64,000 nt of DNA from CANLBN01 sp965230205 (GCA_965230205.1 OZ245996.1:2480001-2544000), one strand, 5' to 3'. Positions 26,691-35,811 are shown, counted from the first letter of the stretch. Numbers and translations are program-made. Notes: generated from the sequence alone by a model not told the origin.

Positions 26691-27137
26691 TTACTCTGGT
26701 GGCATTTCTTTACGGGAGCAATCCATAGTAGAAAACTGAACCTCACCAACCTCAATTGTACAGTTAACTAAGAATCCTTGGCCTCTTGCAGGGAAGTATT
26801 CAAAAGGGATATTAATAGAGGTGCCATCTATAGTAATTTCTTTTGAATAAACGCCAGTCACACTATCGGTAAAGCTTAATTTTTTACCTGTATTTAACGT
26901 AATAGAATTAATGATTTGCTTTTCTAGTAATTTGAGTTCTGGGGTTGCTAATCGTTCTATTTCTATCTGAGTTAAAAATGCAGGATTGTGAACAATAATG
27001 CGTATAAGTTGCTCTCTAACCCTATGCACTTCAACAGTGTCTACAGACAAAGGCATTGATGATTTCAATGGTACAGAGCCAGCTTGTAAGCATGAAGTAC
27101 AAAATAAGGCTGAAATTAATAGAAAAAATTTACTCAT
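26691..27137 (-). CDS. Small secreted protein, paralogue A (putative immunity-like)
   Basis: 148 aa taking the ATG at 27137, where a signal sequence begins (MSKFFLLISALFCTSCLQAG); a longer frame to 27209 would overlap the muramidase gene and hide the signal. The cysteines near residues 12-15 leave open a lipoprotein processing site. The mature part parallels paralogue B: IERLATPELKLLEKQIINSI, IPFEYFPARGQGFLVNCTIE, FSTMDCSRKE. It starts about 14 bp downstream of the muramidase stop in the same operon. Confidence 0.75.
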   Translation of the reverse strand: MSKFFLLISALFCTSCLQAGSVPLKSSMPLSVDTVEVHRVREQLIRIIVHNPAFLTQIEIERLATPELKLLEKQIINSITLNTGKKLSFTDSVTGVYSKEITIDGTSINIPFEYFPARGQGFLVNCTIEVGEVQFSTMDCSRKEMPPE

Positions 27138-27150
27138 AGCTACTCTTCGC

Positions 27151-28065
27151 TTACGGAGTGGGTTTAACAGTCTTCTTAATCTGTGCTGGAGCCTTAGCAA
27201 TATAGTCACTGCGGCGTTTAAATCGGTCTAGAGGTACATTAGGCCATTTAGTTTTATCTTGGATGAGCTTTTTAAAGGTTGCGAGGTCATTATTGGCAAA
27301 AGGCTTTTGAATGAAATTTCTTGATCTATGATCGTAGTCACCACGATATTTTAAGTCAATTATAATATCTTTAATGTAAGGGTTTATTGTTTTCCAATCA
27401 ACTTTTCCGAAAGCTTTAATATTACCTGTTTGCTTAGAAACTCTCTTCACAACACTTTCTTCATGCAGATAACTAATCTTAAACAATGCCTGCTGCATTG
27501 GGTGTGTGATTTGATAGTCAAGTAGATCATTATCAATAATAAACCGTTCTGCTCTAATACCAGGTAAGCCAGCCGCTTTTTTAAGTATTGCCACTTTAGC
27601 AGTGGCGAGGCCAGCGGTAGTTAAATCGGTAGCGATTTTGCCTTGAGTCTTTTGTGAACAATCATAACCCCTGCCAATGGTCAGGCCGGAATAGTTGCTG
27701 GGTACATGCAATTTACGGCTATGGTAAAAACCACCTTCTGTGCCTTCGGAATCCCACGTTACTATGCCATAGGTCGGGCGTTTAAATGAAATCGGTTGAA
27801 ATACCTTGCGCAATGTATCCTTCAGAGTGTTAACCGTTTTACCTCTTGGGTCCACACGAGAGTCGGGTTTAGGTGTTTTTAATACAGAAGATTGAAAATC
27901 GTGTATGGTTTGTTCCAAAACAGCATCGCTTTTACCGGTAATGGATAAAACTGTTTTGCTTTGTGTGCGAAGGTATACATTTAAAAGTGCTCTTACGAGC
28001 TTAACATCGTTGGCTACATTCTTACCGCCTTTGCCAACAGAACCCTGTAATAAGAGTTTTCTCAT
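27151..28065 (-). CDS. Peptidoglycan-binding / pesticin-like muramidase
   Basis: 304 aa from the ATG at 28065, which has GGAG seven bases upstream; the ATG at 28077 has its purine run too close. Residues ~1-85 resemble a PG_binding_1-like domain (VKLVRALLNVYL, VLEQTIHDFQ). Residues ~100-290 show the pesticin / T4-lysozyme-like catalytic layout: a Glu in DSEGTEGGFYH, then SGLTIGRGYD with the Thr and Asp of the E-T-D triad. No signal peptide, so it would need a dedicated exporter such as the T6SS to reach peptidoglycan, or release by lysis. First gene of the four-gene operon. Confidence 0.75.
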   Translation of the reverse strand: MRKLLLQGSVGKGGKNVANDVKLVRALLNVYLRTQSKTVLSITGKSDAVLEQTIHDFQSSVLKTPKPDSRVDPRGKTVNTLKDTLRKVFQPISFKRPTYGIVTWDSEGTEGGFYHSRKLHVPSNYSGLTIGRGYDCSQKTQGKIATDLTTAGLATAKVAILKKAAGLPGIRAERFIIDNDLLDYQITHPMQQALFKISYLHEESVVKRVSKQTGNIKAFGKVDWKTINPYIKDIIIDLKYRGDYDHRSRNFIQKPFANNDLATFKKLIQDKTKWPNVPLDRFKRRSDYIAKAPAQIKKTVKPTP

Positions 28066-28375
28066 TATTGACTCCATATCCTTGCTGATTAATGTATTTT
28101 AAATCCTGCTAATTCCTAAATTAGGTAGCTGAATGCAATTTAACGCAATTCAGTCTATAGGAATGTGATGTACGTCACTTATGATTAAGAAAACACAAGG
28201 GAGTAAATAGAAGGGAAGTTGGTAGTAAAAGTTGCTGTAAACAATGTATTCCTTGTGATGACTGTATTACTCTGCTGCAATTTCTATTATGCTCTCTAGA
28301 TAGTAGGGTGGGGTATACCGGCTATATGAAAAATATTTCCAAGATTTGTATAAAAACTATTTAGGTTGTGCCTTC

Positions 28376-29929
28376 ATGAATAATGTAGTTTTACTCTATG
28401 CATGGTTAAGAAGGAATTTCAGAATTCTCTTTTGGTGGTTGATTCTGGTGATATTGAGCCTTGCTGCTTTAGCTGCCTTTCAGCATAGCCGATATTTGTC
28501 AGAGCTAAAAAGCGAAAGCACTCGATTATTTCGTATTGCGTCACAGCGTGTCGGTCAGCATGAAGCTTATATGACGGCGTTGGCAGCGGTCATAGACTCC
28601 GGCGTCACTCAACATCAGGGTATATTTCTGAATATCGCGACGACAATCAATCGTTTCTATCCGCGAATAGAAGAGATCCAACTTATACAGCTAAAAGATG
28701 GCCGACAACTAATCGGTACTCAATCACTTGATGCTCATGTCGCCTCAGTGGTCAGCGCCGCGACCAAGAAAGCGATGGGAATGTTTACATTATTACCACA
28801 TCCCACACAGAAAGCGCGCTATATACTTATTAAACGAAGACCTAATTCCAATGCGGCACTTTACGCACTGACACTCGTTATAGATGCAAAACAACTATTA
28901 AGCAGTGCAACTCAGTTTTGGTCTCGTGAGAATGTTACGGTGCGGTTGACCTTACCAAAAGGGGCTGTTCTCATTGGCCCCGATGAGATAGGGACTGCAC
29001 ATTTCTCCCAGGTCTTGGACAGTTATACTCAGCCTTTACATTTAGATATCTCAATTGATTTGGGTATTGCAGATCTGCTGCAGCCTCGAAACGTTATTGG
29101 GACAATTTTGGTTGTTAGTTTGCTCTATCTTGTTGTGCTGCTCATTTTATGGCAAAGGAGGCGCACGCGGGAAGCTGAGCAGTTAGCGAAACTACGCGAA
29201 ATAGAAACGCAGCTCACGCATGCGTCGCGTGTTAATGCGATGGGAGAAATGGCGAGTGGTATGGCTCATGAATTGACGCAGCCACTGACGGCGATTCTGG
29301 CCCAGTCTCAAGCCGGAGCAAGGCTTCTAGGGCAGGGTAAAATTGACGAACTTGAACCGATTTTTCATGACACTGTGATACAAAGTCGACGTGCATCTTC
29401 AATTCTTGAACGCTTGCGCAACTGGTCGCGCCCTCAAAGAGAGGATGCAGTCCCCATTGATTTGTCCGATGCGTTACACAATGTGCACAAGTTATTGGCC
29501 TCTGAAGCCAGGCAGCGAGGTGTGCAGGTAACACTTCATTTACCCCAGCAGTCAGCATTTATATTAGCTAACCAGGTTGAAATGGAGCAGGTGATTTATA
29601 ATCTTGTGCGCAATGGTTTTGAAGCACTTGAAAGTGCCGAGAGTGCTCAAGTTGATGTGTTTCTGAAAGTGTCCAATAAACAGGTGATACTTGATATATC
29701 TGACAATGGGCAGGGAGTACCCACTGATATTATCCCACAACTCTTTACGCCTTTTTACACGACAAGAGAGAATGGTACCGGGCTTGGTCTTACACTTAGC
29801 CAACGTTTAGTAGAGCGCGCCGATGGTGAGATATCCTATGTTGAGAGTCGCTTTGGCGCAACATTTCGTGTGGTATTGCCATTGGCTGCTGACCATTGTG
29901 GCACAGTACCAATGGAGGCAATGCAATGA
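28376..29929 (+). CDS. Sensor histidine kinase
   Basis: 517 aa from the ATG at 28376 (an upstream in-frame ATG at 28346 adds ten residues). Two membrane helices (about 17-37 and 243-264) enclose a periplasmic sensor of ~200 residues. HASRVNAMGEMASGMAHELT contains the phospho-acceptor His298, and N, G1 and G2 boxes follow (NLVRNGFEAL, DISDNGQGV, GTGLGLTLSQRL). The H-box type is that of FixL/DctB/TodS-like kinases, which pair with FixJ-type regulators. The stop overlaps the response-regulator start by ATGA. Confidence 0.92.
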   Translation: MNNVVLLYAWLRRNFRILFWWLILVILSLAALAAFQHSRYLSELKSESTRLFRIASQRVGQHEAYMTALAAVIDSGVTQHQGIFLNIATTINRFYPRIEEIQLIQLKDGRQLIGTQSLDAHVASVVSAATKKAMGMFTLLPHPTQKARYILIKRRPNSNAALYALTLVIDAKQLLSSATQFWSRENVTVRLTLPKGAVLIGPDEIGTAHFSQVLDSYTQPLHLDISIDLGIADLLQPRNVIGTILVVSLLYLVVLLILWQRRRTREAEQLAKLREIETQLTHASRVNAMGEMASGMAHELTQPLTAILAQSQAGARLLGQGKIDELEPIFHDTVIQSRRASSILERLRNWSRPQREDAVPIDLSDALHNVHKLLASEARQRGVQVTLHLPQQSAFILANQVEMEQVIYNLVRNGFEALESAESAQVDVFLKVSNKQVILDISDNGQGVPTDIIPQLFTPFYTTRENGTGLGLTLSQRLVERADGEISYVESRFGATFRVVLPLAADHCGTVPMEAMQ

Positions 29930-30534
29930 AGCATCCTGTTTATCTTGTAGACGATGATAAAGCAGTAAGGCGTTCTTTAAAGCTTTTGCTTTCAACGGTT
30001 AAAATTGACGTTCGTACTTTTGCGGATCCACAGTCTTTCCTTGCTCAGTTGGATCAGTTGTCCCCTGGTTGTCTGATCTTTGATATCCGAATGCCTCTGA
30101 TTTCTGGGCTCAAATTGCAAGAGAAATTGGTCGAGCGTCAGATAAATTGGCCCACTGTGATAATTTCTGGTCATGGTGATATGGAAGCTTGTCGCCGAGC
30201 TTTTCGCCAGGGAGCCGTGGATTTTCTCTCTAAACCCATCGACGAAATGGATCTGATTGATGCGATCCAGAGGGGCGGGGAAGCGCTGGATGCTTCTTTG
30301 CAGGCCCAAGCCGCAAAGGCTGAAATTCATCAACAGTTGACCTTAATGACAAAGCGAGAAAATGAGGTGCTCAGCTTTATCGCCAAAGGATATACAACTC
30401 GGCAGATTGCCGAAGGTATGGGGTTGTCACCGCGTACTGTGGAAAGCCATCGTGCTGCAATAGGTGCTAAGTTAGGTACCACCTCTCAAGCAGAAATGAC
30501 ACGTATTTGGATTGCTGGATACGAAACTCCGTAG
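29926..30534 (+). CDS. FixJ/LuxR-type response regulator
   Basis: 202 aa. The ATG at 29926 has GGAGG at the right distance and overlaps the kinase stop. Receiver domain: VDDD near the start, phospho-acceptor Asp53 in FDIRMP, Lys in SKPID. C-terminal LuxR-type helix-turn-helix (LTKRENEVLSFIAKGYTTRQ, LSPRTVESHR). Partner of the upstream kinase. Targets may include the YceI genes downstream; a palindrome overlaps its stop codon. Confidence 0.92.
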   Translation: MKHPVYLVDDDKAVRRSLKLLLSTVKIDVRTFADPQSFLAQLDQLSPGCLIFDIRMPLISGLKLQEKLVERQINWPTVIISGHGDMEACRRAFRQGAVDFLSKPIDEMDLIDAIQRGGEALDASLQAQAAKAEIHQQLTLMTKRENEVLSFIAKGYTTRQIAEGMGLSPRTVESHRAAIGAKLGTTSQAEMTRIWIAGYETP

Positions 30535-30543
30535 AACTACGGA
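30528..30543. promoter_or_regulatory. Palindrome TCCGTAG-N2-CTACGGA at the end of the regulator gene
   Basis: Seven-base perfect arms around AA, overlapping the response-regulator stop codon. A further partial copy, ACTACGAAT, lies ~15 bp downstream. It could be an operator for the adjacent regulator acting on the YceI gene ~140 bp away, or part of a transcript end; no T-run follows it. Confidence 0.35.
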
Positions 30544-30681
30544 TAACAAAGTTAATACTACGAATATTATCGCTGCGATAAAACACATAGACTTCTCTGC
30601 GCTGTTTAACTTGATTAATTAAAATAACGACAAGGTTTTTAATAGGCCAGAAACCTATTAAGAGCACTGAGGAGAGAAGTT

Positions 30682-31275
30682 ATGCGATTTAAGAATTTTG
30701 TACCTGCTTTGTTTTTGATTTTTGCCCCCCTTGTTATTACTTCAGGTAGTGTATTTGCTGATAAAGTTTATGTTTCAGATCAGGGGCATACCGAAGTCTT
30801 GTTTGGCTGGAGCCATTCTGGTGTATCAAGGCAGCACGCTGAGTTTACCCTGGCAAAAGCGACTCTAAATCTTGCAGATGATATCGAAAAATCGTCTGTT
30901 GATGTGACCATAGATGCCAATAGCTTATCCTCTGGTTTTAAGGCATTAGATGACCATTTAAAAAACAAAGATTTTCTTGAAGTTGAAAAGTATCCGGAAA
31001 TTACTTTTAAAAGTACCGCTATTAAAAAGACGGGCAAGAAAACATTCGATGTAACGGGCGACCTCACTATACACGGCGTGACCAGACCAGTCATTCTTAA
31101 CGCTGAAATGACGCATAAAGGAGCGCATCCAGTCGCTGCTTATATTAGCTATTATCAAGGCGCTTGGGTTGCATTTAAAGCGACGACCGAAATTAATCAT
31201 CAGGCATTCAATGTGGGCTCTTTTTCGACAGGCCCTATCGCAATCGAAATCAATACAGAGATGAAAGCTAAGTAA
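30682..31275 (+). CDS. YceI-family periplasmic lipid-binding protein
   Basis: 197 aa with signal peptide (cleavage near VFA, ~27). The YceI pattern is full: GHTEVLFGWSHSGVSRQHAEF, SLSSGFKALDDHLKNKDFLEV, KYPEITFKST, GDLTIHGVTRPV. YceI proteins are lipocalin-like barrels binding isoprenoid lipids, often with cytochrome b561 partners; such a fusion is encoded ~700 bp downstream. Strong AGGAGAG ribosome site. A terminator follows the gene. Confidence 0.93.
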   Translation: MRFKNFVPALFLIFAPLVITSGSVFADKVYVSDQGHTEVLFGWSHSGVSRQHAEFTLAKATLNLADDIEKSSVDVTIDANSLSSGFKALDDHLKNKDFLEVEKYPEITFKSTAIKKTGKKTFDVTGDLTIHGVTRPVILNAEMTHKGAHPVAAYISYYQGAWVAFKATTEINHQAFNVGSFSTGPIAIEINTEMKAK

Positions 31276-31297
31276 ATCGATTGGATTCGCAAGCATA

Positions 31298-31328
31298 AAG
31301 AGGCAGTGCTTTTGGTGCTGCCTCTTTT
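31298..31328 (+). terminator. Rho-independent terminator after the YceI gene
   Basis: Nine-base-pair stem AAGAGGCAG / CTGCCTCTT with an 11-base loop, followed by TTAG. Located 23 bp past the stop codon. Confidence 0.8.
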
Positions 31329-31420
31329 AGTTTCAAATAAAAACGGCTTCCTTGCAAAGAATCAATATAGATTTCATTAATTTTTTATGTTCGCTGATCA
31401 ACAATCGATAGGTAGACAAA

Positions 31421-31876
31421 ATGTATAAGGCCATATTTTCTTTTTTAATGATTGTATTGATGACAGGGTGCGCATCTAATAAAGCATTAAATCAGATTGA
31501 AGAAAATAAACAGCTAGTTACTAGCTTTTATAAAGAGGTACTTTTTGAAGCTAAATACCAATCCATAGATAAATATATTGGGGATGTATACATCCAGCAT
31601 AACCCTGCCATTGCTGACGGTAAAGAAGCGTTTGCTGAGATGATTAAAAGTTTTGCCCCGAAGGATGGAAGCGAAGCAGAGCCTTGGGGAGAAATCATTA
31701 GAGTGGTGGCAGAAAAGGATTTAGTCATCCTTCATATAAAAAATTATAGCTGGCCTGGAAAAAATGGTGGAGCGATAGTTGATATATTCAGAGTTAAAGA
31801 TGGAAAAATAGTTGAGCATTGGGATGTGATTCAGGCTATACCGGATAATCCAAAAAATAATAATACAATGTTTTAA
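31421..31876 (+). CDS. SnoaL/NTF2-like lipoprotein
   Basis: 151 aa with a lipoprotein signal (LMTGC, Cys17). The mature part has the NTF2-like / SnoaL polyketide-cyclase-like pattern: YIQHNPAIADGKEAFAEMI, then IVDIFRVKDGKIVEHWDVIQ. Such proteins are cone-shaped small-ligand binders or enzymes; the specific activity cannot be read. It lies between the two YceI genes. Confidence 0.8.
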   Translation: MYKAIFSFLMIVLMTGCASNKALNQIEENKQLVTSFYKEVLFEAKYQSIDKYIGDVYIQHNPAIADGKEAFAEMIKSFAPKDGSEAEPWGEIIRVVAEKDLVILHIKNYSWPGKNGGAIVDIFRVKDGKIVEHWDVIQAIPDNPKNNNTMF

Positions 31877-31941
31877 ATATACATACATGATAAAAAGTTT
31901 AAGGATATTCTGGGCTTCTCCCTCCATTGGATGCTTTAGCG

Positions 31942-33081
31942 ATGAGTAAGCATACACGTTATCACAGCATTGCCATTTGCCTGCACTGGATCATTGCAAT
32001 ACTTATCCTCGCCATGCTCATCGTTGGTCTTTATATGACTGGGCTAGATGAGCCTGCTCCCTTGCGCTATTCATTGACTCAATGGCACAAATCATTCGGT
32101 GTTATCACGCTGTTGTTAGTTGTCTGGAGAATATTCTGGCGGCTTAGCCATCCTGCACCAGCCATGCCTGAGCATTTGAAACCCTGGGAAAAACGGGCCG
32201 CTGGCTTGACTCATATATTGTTGTACTTGTTGATTTTTGTGATTCCTGTCAGCGGTTGGATCAGCGTGTCAGCCTCGCCATTGGAATTACCGACGTTGTT
32301 ATTTAACAAAATTCCCTGGCCGCATTTACCGCCCTTTGATCAATTACCAGAGAAGGGAGAAATTTCTCAGCTGTTTGGTGACGTTCATGTGGTTGCCACT
32401 TACTTATTAATATTTTTATTATGTATGCATATCGCTGCTGCTTTCCGTCACCGTCTTTTATTGAACGATGGTGTGATGGAGCGGATGTCACCAAAGACCA
32501 GTGATGGCCGCTGGTTAACTGGCACTCGATCTACTTTTGGTGTAATTCTATTTGTTATTGGTAGCCTTGTTCTATATGGGTTCAGTGGAAGCATTCCAGC
32601 TCCACTAATCGTTGGAAATAGCCAGGTGAGTTTCGAGTTCACCTTACAGAATCAGGTTCAGGAAGGTGTTTTTACTGATTCGACTGTCGATATGTTGATC
32701 AATCCAAATAACTCGTCCGCTAACCAGCTTCGTTCTGTCGTCAATACTACCGCGGTGAGTACGGGAAATAGCCAAATTGATTCGACACTAGTCAGTGCAG
32801 ACTGGTTTGATTCAGATAATTATCCTCAAGCGTTCTTCGATTCTCACGCATTGATTTCTCTCGGCCAAAATCGTTATACAGCTATGGGTATACTGCGTAT
32901 CAAAGGAATCGCTCAAAATATTTCTTTTCCGGTAACTCTTATCGATAGTGATGACAAGCGCATTGCCAGCGGTAATTTTATTATCAACCGTATGGATTTT
33001 AATCTTGGACGAAATTTTCAGCCAGGTGATGAAACCGTAGGTTATCCGGTTACAATTAAATTTAATTTTGAGGTCCGATAA
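31942..33081 (+). CDS. Cytochrome b561-YceI fusion protein
   Basis: 379 aa from the ATG at 31942 (an in-frame TTG at 31927 is less likely). Residues 1-~175 are a four-helix bacterial cytochrome b561 with candidate haem histidines in IAICLHW, TQWHKSFG and MHIAAAFRH. A fifth helix (~200-220) leads to a YceI domain (~230-379) placed in the periplasm, with FRV-type strands and GILRIKGIAQNISFPVTL. It probably moves electrons to or from a quinone or lipid held by the YceI domain. Such fusions are known but not common. Same direction as the upstream YceI gene. Confidence 0.9.
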   Translation: MSKHTRYHSIAICLHWIIAILILAMLIVGLYMTGLDEPAPLRYSLTQWHKSFGVITLLLVVWRIFWRLSHPAPAMPEHLKPWEKRAAGLTHILLYLLIFVIPVSGWISVSASPLELPTLLFNKIPWPHLPPFDQLPEKGEISQLFGDVHVVATYLLIFLLCMHIAAAFRHRLLLNDGVMERMSPKTSDGRWLTGTRSTFGVILFVIGSLVLYGFSGSIPAPLIVGNSQVSFEFTLQNQVQEGVFTDSTVDMLINPNNSSANQLRSVVNTTAVSTGNSQIDSTLVSADWFDSDNYPQAFFDSHALISLGQNRYTAMGILRIKGIAQNISFPVTLIDSDDKRIASGNFIINRMDFNLGRNFQPGDETVGYPVTIKFNFEVR

Positions 33082-33189
33082 ATGAAAAGTTTTAGCAGAA
33101 TAAAAGTAAGCGATTGATAAAAGTTTAGTCAGGTTAGAGTTAAAAGCGTTGTGATGATGATAGGCTTTTGAAAAATTATATTGGATGTG

Positions 33190-34104
33190 TCAAGGCTTAA
33201 GCCTTAAACACAGCTCTACGCCATTCTGTGGGCAGATATATTGTTTGGGAGTAGGAGGGTAATACTCATAAGCAGGCAATGTGCTTAGTATGTGGCCGCT
33301 GGAAGGCAACCAAACGGATGTTAGCCATTCCCAGACGTCTTCTATATTTTCATCGGTACATTTTACTTTTAATACCGCGTAGGTTCCTGAAGGGATCGTC
33401 TGAATACTCACTACCTCATCTTCTGGGAAGCCGTCAGGTACCACTATCCCTGCATCATAAATACAATACTTGAAAGGGGTGAATGCTGAATGGTCTGGGC
33501 ACACAGAAAGGCTAGCGGTATCTTCGTTTAACAGGTTGCGTGTTCTCGCCCAATTCTCAAGAAGTTGGTAAGTTTCTATAATCCGGCAATGTACTCCGTT
33601 ATAGGGCCCAAGGTGGCGAATATAAGCCACTCGGTATTCAGGCCTGACTTCGATACGAACGGGTAATTCGGCCCACTCTAACTCTGGGAACTCTATCTTA
33701 GGCCAATCAACAACAGCATCAGGGTATTGATGTATCGCATGGCTCCTTTTCATCACCGTGTTGTATTGTTTAAACGGGCGTGGTGATACACGAAAGCGTT
33801 TTTTAAAAACCTGGCTGAAGGATTGAGGGTTTGAAAACCCAGTATCTAATGCAATCTGAGTGATGGGCTTATTGGGCTGATAAATTAAATTTCGCGCGGC
33901 TCTTTCTAGCCGTATTCGCTGCAAAAATTGTATTGGCGGTTCACCAAAATGCTTATTAAAAACACGTGCAAAATGGAACTTTGACAGGCACGCCACATCG
34001 GCGAGCCTGTCAAGATCAAGCTCCTCGGCAATATGAGCGTAGGCAAAATTACAGGCACGGTTTATAGAATTACGTTGATGTGCTCGACGTGATAAGGACT
34101 TCAA
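33190..34104 (-). CDS. AraC-family regulator with GyrI-like ligand domain
   Basis: 304 aa. N-terminal AraC DNA-binding domain (two helix-turn-helix motifs, ~10-110, LADVACLSKFHFARVFNKHF and GFSNPQSFSQVFKKRFRVSP). C-terminal GyrI-like / Rob-type effector domain (~125-304, VAYIRHLGPYNG, SGTYAVLKVKC). This is the Rob/SoxS-relative layout, where the GyrI part binds small hydrophobic molecules. It starts 28 bp after the upstream SnoaL-like gene, suggesting one operon and possibly control of that gene. Confidence 0.92.
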   Translation of the reverse strand: MKSLSRRAHQRNSINRACNFAYAHIAEELDLDRLADVACLSKFHFARVFNKHFGEPPIQFLQRIRLERAARNLIYQPNKPITQIALDTGFSNPQSFSQVFKKRFRVSPRPFKQYNTVMKRSHAIHQYPDAVVDWPKIEFPELEWAELPVRIEVRPEYRVAYIRHLGPYNGVHCRIIETYQLLENWARTRNLLNEDTASLSVCPDHSAFTPFKYCIYDAGIVVPDGFPEDEVVSIQTIPSGTYAVLKVKCTDENIEDVWEWLTSVWLPSSGHILSTLPAYEYYPPTPKQYICPQNGVELCLRLKP

Positions 34105-34132
34105 CCAAACTCACTCCAATAATATTAACTAT

Positions 34133-34666
34133 TTATTCTTCTTTCTTAAGCATACTATAGGTATCAACGCTAAAACGCCATTGACCATTTGCTTGTTTTT
34201 GAGTGACTGTTATAAATTTCCCTTCATAGGTTTGGTTGTTCCCATCAGGGCGTTGCTGTACGGTTGTAAAATATCCAACATCGTATCCGAAAGTATCATT
34301 ATAAATCTCACGTGCAATCAACCTGAAATCTATTGTTAATGTTCCTTTGCCTTCTCTCATCCAGGCAAACCAAGCCTCCCACTCAGCACCTATATCACCA
34401 ATCCCTGTAATCATTGGTGACTCAGGAGTTAAATAGTAGGCATCTTTTGTGTAGATATCAGAAATTTTTTCGATGCTCAAAGTTGCAAATGACTCTGAAA
34501 TATTTCGATAAAGTGCATCAATTTTTTCATGGGGCATCACACCACCTTCAAGTGCTACGCCTTCATCTGCTGCGCTTACGGGTTGGCTTAATAAGACGGC
34601 GACAAATCCAATGCATGCGCAAACTTTGTGCATTTTAGAGAAGGTGTGAGTTGTGGTTACTGCCAT
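34133..34666 (-). CDS. Exported SnoaL/DUF4440-like protein
   Basis: 177 aa. Signal peptide within the first ~33 residues (CIGFVAVLLSQPVSA); a start at Met12 is also possible. The NTF2-like part has ISDIYTKDAYYLTPESPMI, GIGDIGAEWEAWF and the closing GQWRFSVDTYS. Probably a small-ligand-binding periplasmic protein, co-transcribed with the AraC-GyrI regulator downstream. Ligand unknown. Confidence 0.82.
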   Translation of the reverse strand: MAVTTTHTFSKMHKVCACIGFVAVLLSQPVSAADEGVALEGGVMPHEKIDALYRNISESFATLSIEKISDIYTKDAYYLTPESPMITGIGDIGAEWEAWFAWMREGKGTLTIDFRLIAREIYNDTFGYDVGYFTTVQQRPDGNNQTYEGKFITVTQKQANGQWRFSVDTYSMLKKEE

Positions 34667-35084
34667 GAAATTCTCCTATCAATTTATTTTTAGGTATTTT
34701 TTATTAATTGACAGGCTATAACGACTAAATTTTGAAAACTTCACTGAGATTGCTGTTTTGGTTTTTTAAAAACTACTGATACAAATCATCATTGTCGCTT
34801 AAATAGTCTTTTAAGTAAGTCGCCAGAATGAAAGTGTGATCTTGTTCATGCTCCAAGGCTTATGAATGTCTATTTAGGTTAATCCGTTTTATACTCGGCG
34901 CCTCAGAATAACTTAAATAAGGAATGTTTAATGTCTCATCTATTGCACTGTTTCAATCAATCTAGTTGTTTAAGTTTAGATAATTCTTTACAGGTATTTC
35001 CCTATCGCTAGAGCATGGGTAATGCTTATACAGCTTTTGTACACAAAGTTAATAAATACATACTAAATATATGGAAAGTAAATA
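34667..35084. other. AT-rich intergenic region between divergent units
   Basis: 418 bases. Must contain the promoter for the SnoaL-AraC operon. A 26-codon frame (34931-35011) preceded by AAGGA is possible but unsupported otherwise. Nothing else recognised. Confidence 0.45.
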
Positions 35085-35609
35085 ATGACTGGTAATTTGA
35101 AGCGGCGAGACCATATCAAAGCTGAAGAGAAATATAAAATGTTCAGAGAAATCGCATTTGAAAGCACAATGGAAGAATTTCCAGAAATTGAAGTCAAAGG
35201 TATAACCTATTTAGATGCTCTAACTGCAGATCGTTGGAAAGCTTTTGTGGGCTCTGAAAGTCGTATGAAAAGAGGTACATGGGATTGGGCAAAAGAGTAT
35301 TCCTTTTATAATAAAAGGCCTAATAGGTTTGAAGTTTCCCTATGGAAAGGTGGTATATTAGGTGCGTTGTGCTATGGTCAAACATCAAAGCAAAAGGCTA
35401 AAGTTCGAATGAATTTGATTGAGTCAACCCCAGAAAGACCATCTCCATTAGGTATGAAGGCTCTCCCTGTGTTGTCTTATGCGGCAGCTGTATTTGCCGA
35501 GATTATTGGTGCTGAAGAGCTTTGGGTGCTAGACCCTGATATAAGCTTAGAAGAAGTTTATAAAAGAGAAGGATTTGGTAGTAGAACAATTATCATGGCC
35601 GTCGTGTAG
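35085..35609 (+). CDS. GNAT-like acetyltransferase domain protein
   Basis: 174 aa. Residues ~75-170 show the GNAT-like order: FEVSLWKGGILGALCYG, an ESTP turn with LGMKALPVLSYAAAVFAEI, then ELWVLDPD and a Tyr-x-R-x-GF end. The N-terminal ~70 residues are charged and helical. The usual acetyl-CoA R/Q-x-x-G-x-G/A loop is not evident, so it may be a diverged or non-catalytic member. It is followed 16 bp later by a small gene with an excellent ribosome site, suggesting a two- or three-gene cassette. Confidence 0.65.
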   Translation: MTGNLKRRDHIKAEEKYKMFREIAFESTMEEFPEIEVKGITYLDALTADRWKAFVGSESRMKRGTWDWAKEYSFYNKRPNRFEVSLWKGGILGALCYGQTSKQKAKVRMNLIESTPERPSPLGMKALPVLSYAAAVFAEIIGAEELWVLDPDISLEEVYKREGFGSRTIIMAVV

Positions 35610-35625
35610 GCCAAAGGAGGATATT

Positions 35626-35811
35626 ATGACCCCTGATCCAACTACGGAAGAAGGGATGAAGATTATAGCCGAAAGGATTAAAAAGCGAAAAGCAGATGCT
35701 GTGGGCGCTCGGAAAAGAGCGTTGACAGACATTGATGATGAGCCAACAGGAAAGTTAACCAACCCCAATGAAATGGACTTGTATCGCGATAGGAAGAATA
35801 ATGATGAATAA
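35626..35811 (+). CDS. Small charged protein, 61 aa, downstream of GNAT-like gene
   Basis: ATG after AAAGGAGG, the best ribosome site in this part of the window. The product is highly charged (MKIIAERIKKRKADAVGARK, then an acidic tail) and largely helical, with no membrane segment. Close spacing to the GNAT-like gene suggests a shared function, for example a small partner. No family recognised. Confidence 0.7.
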   Translation: MTPDPTTEEGMKIIAERIKKRKADAVGARKRALTDIDDEPTGKLTNPNEMDLYRDRKNNDE

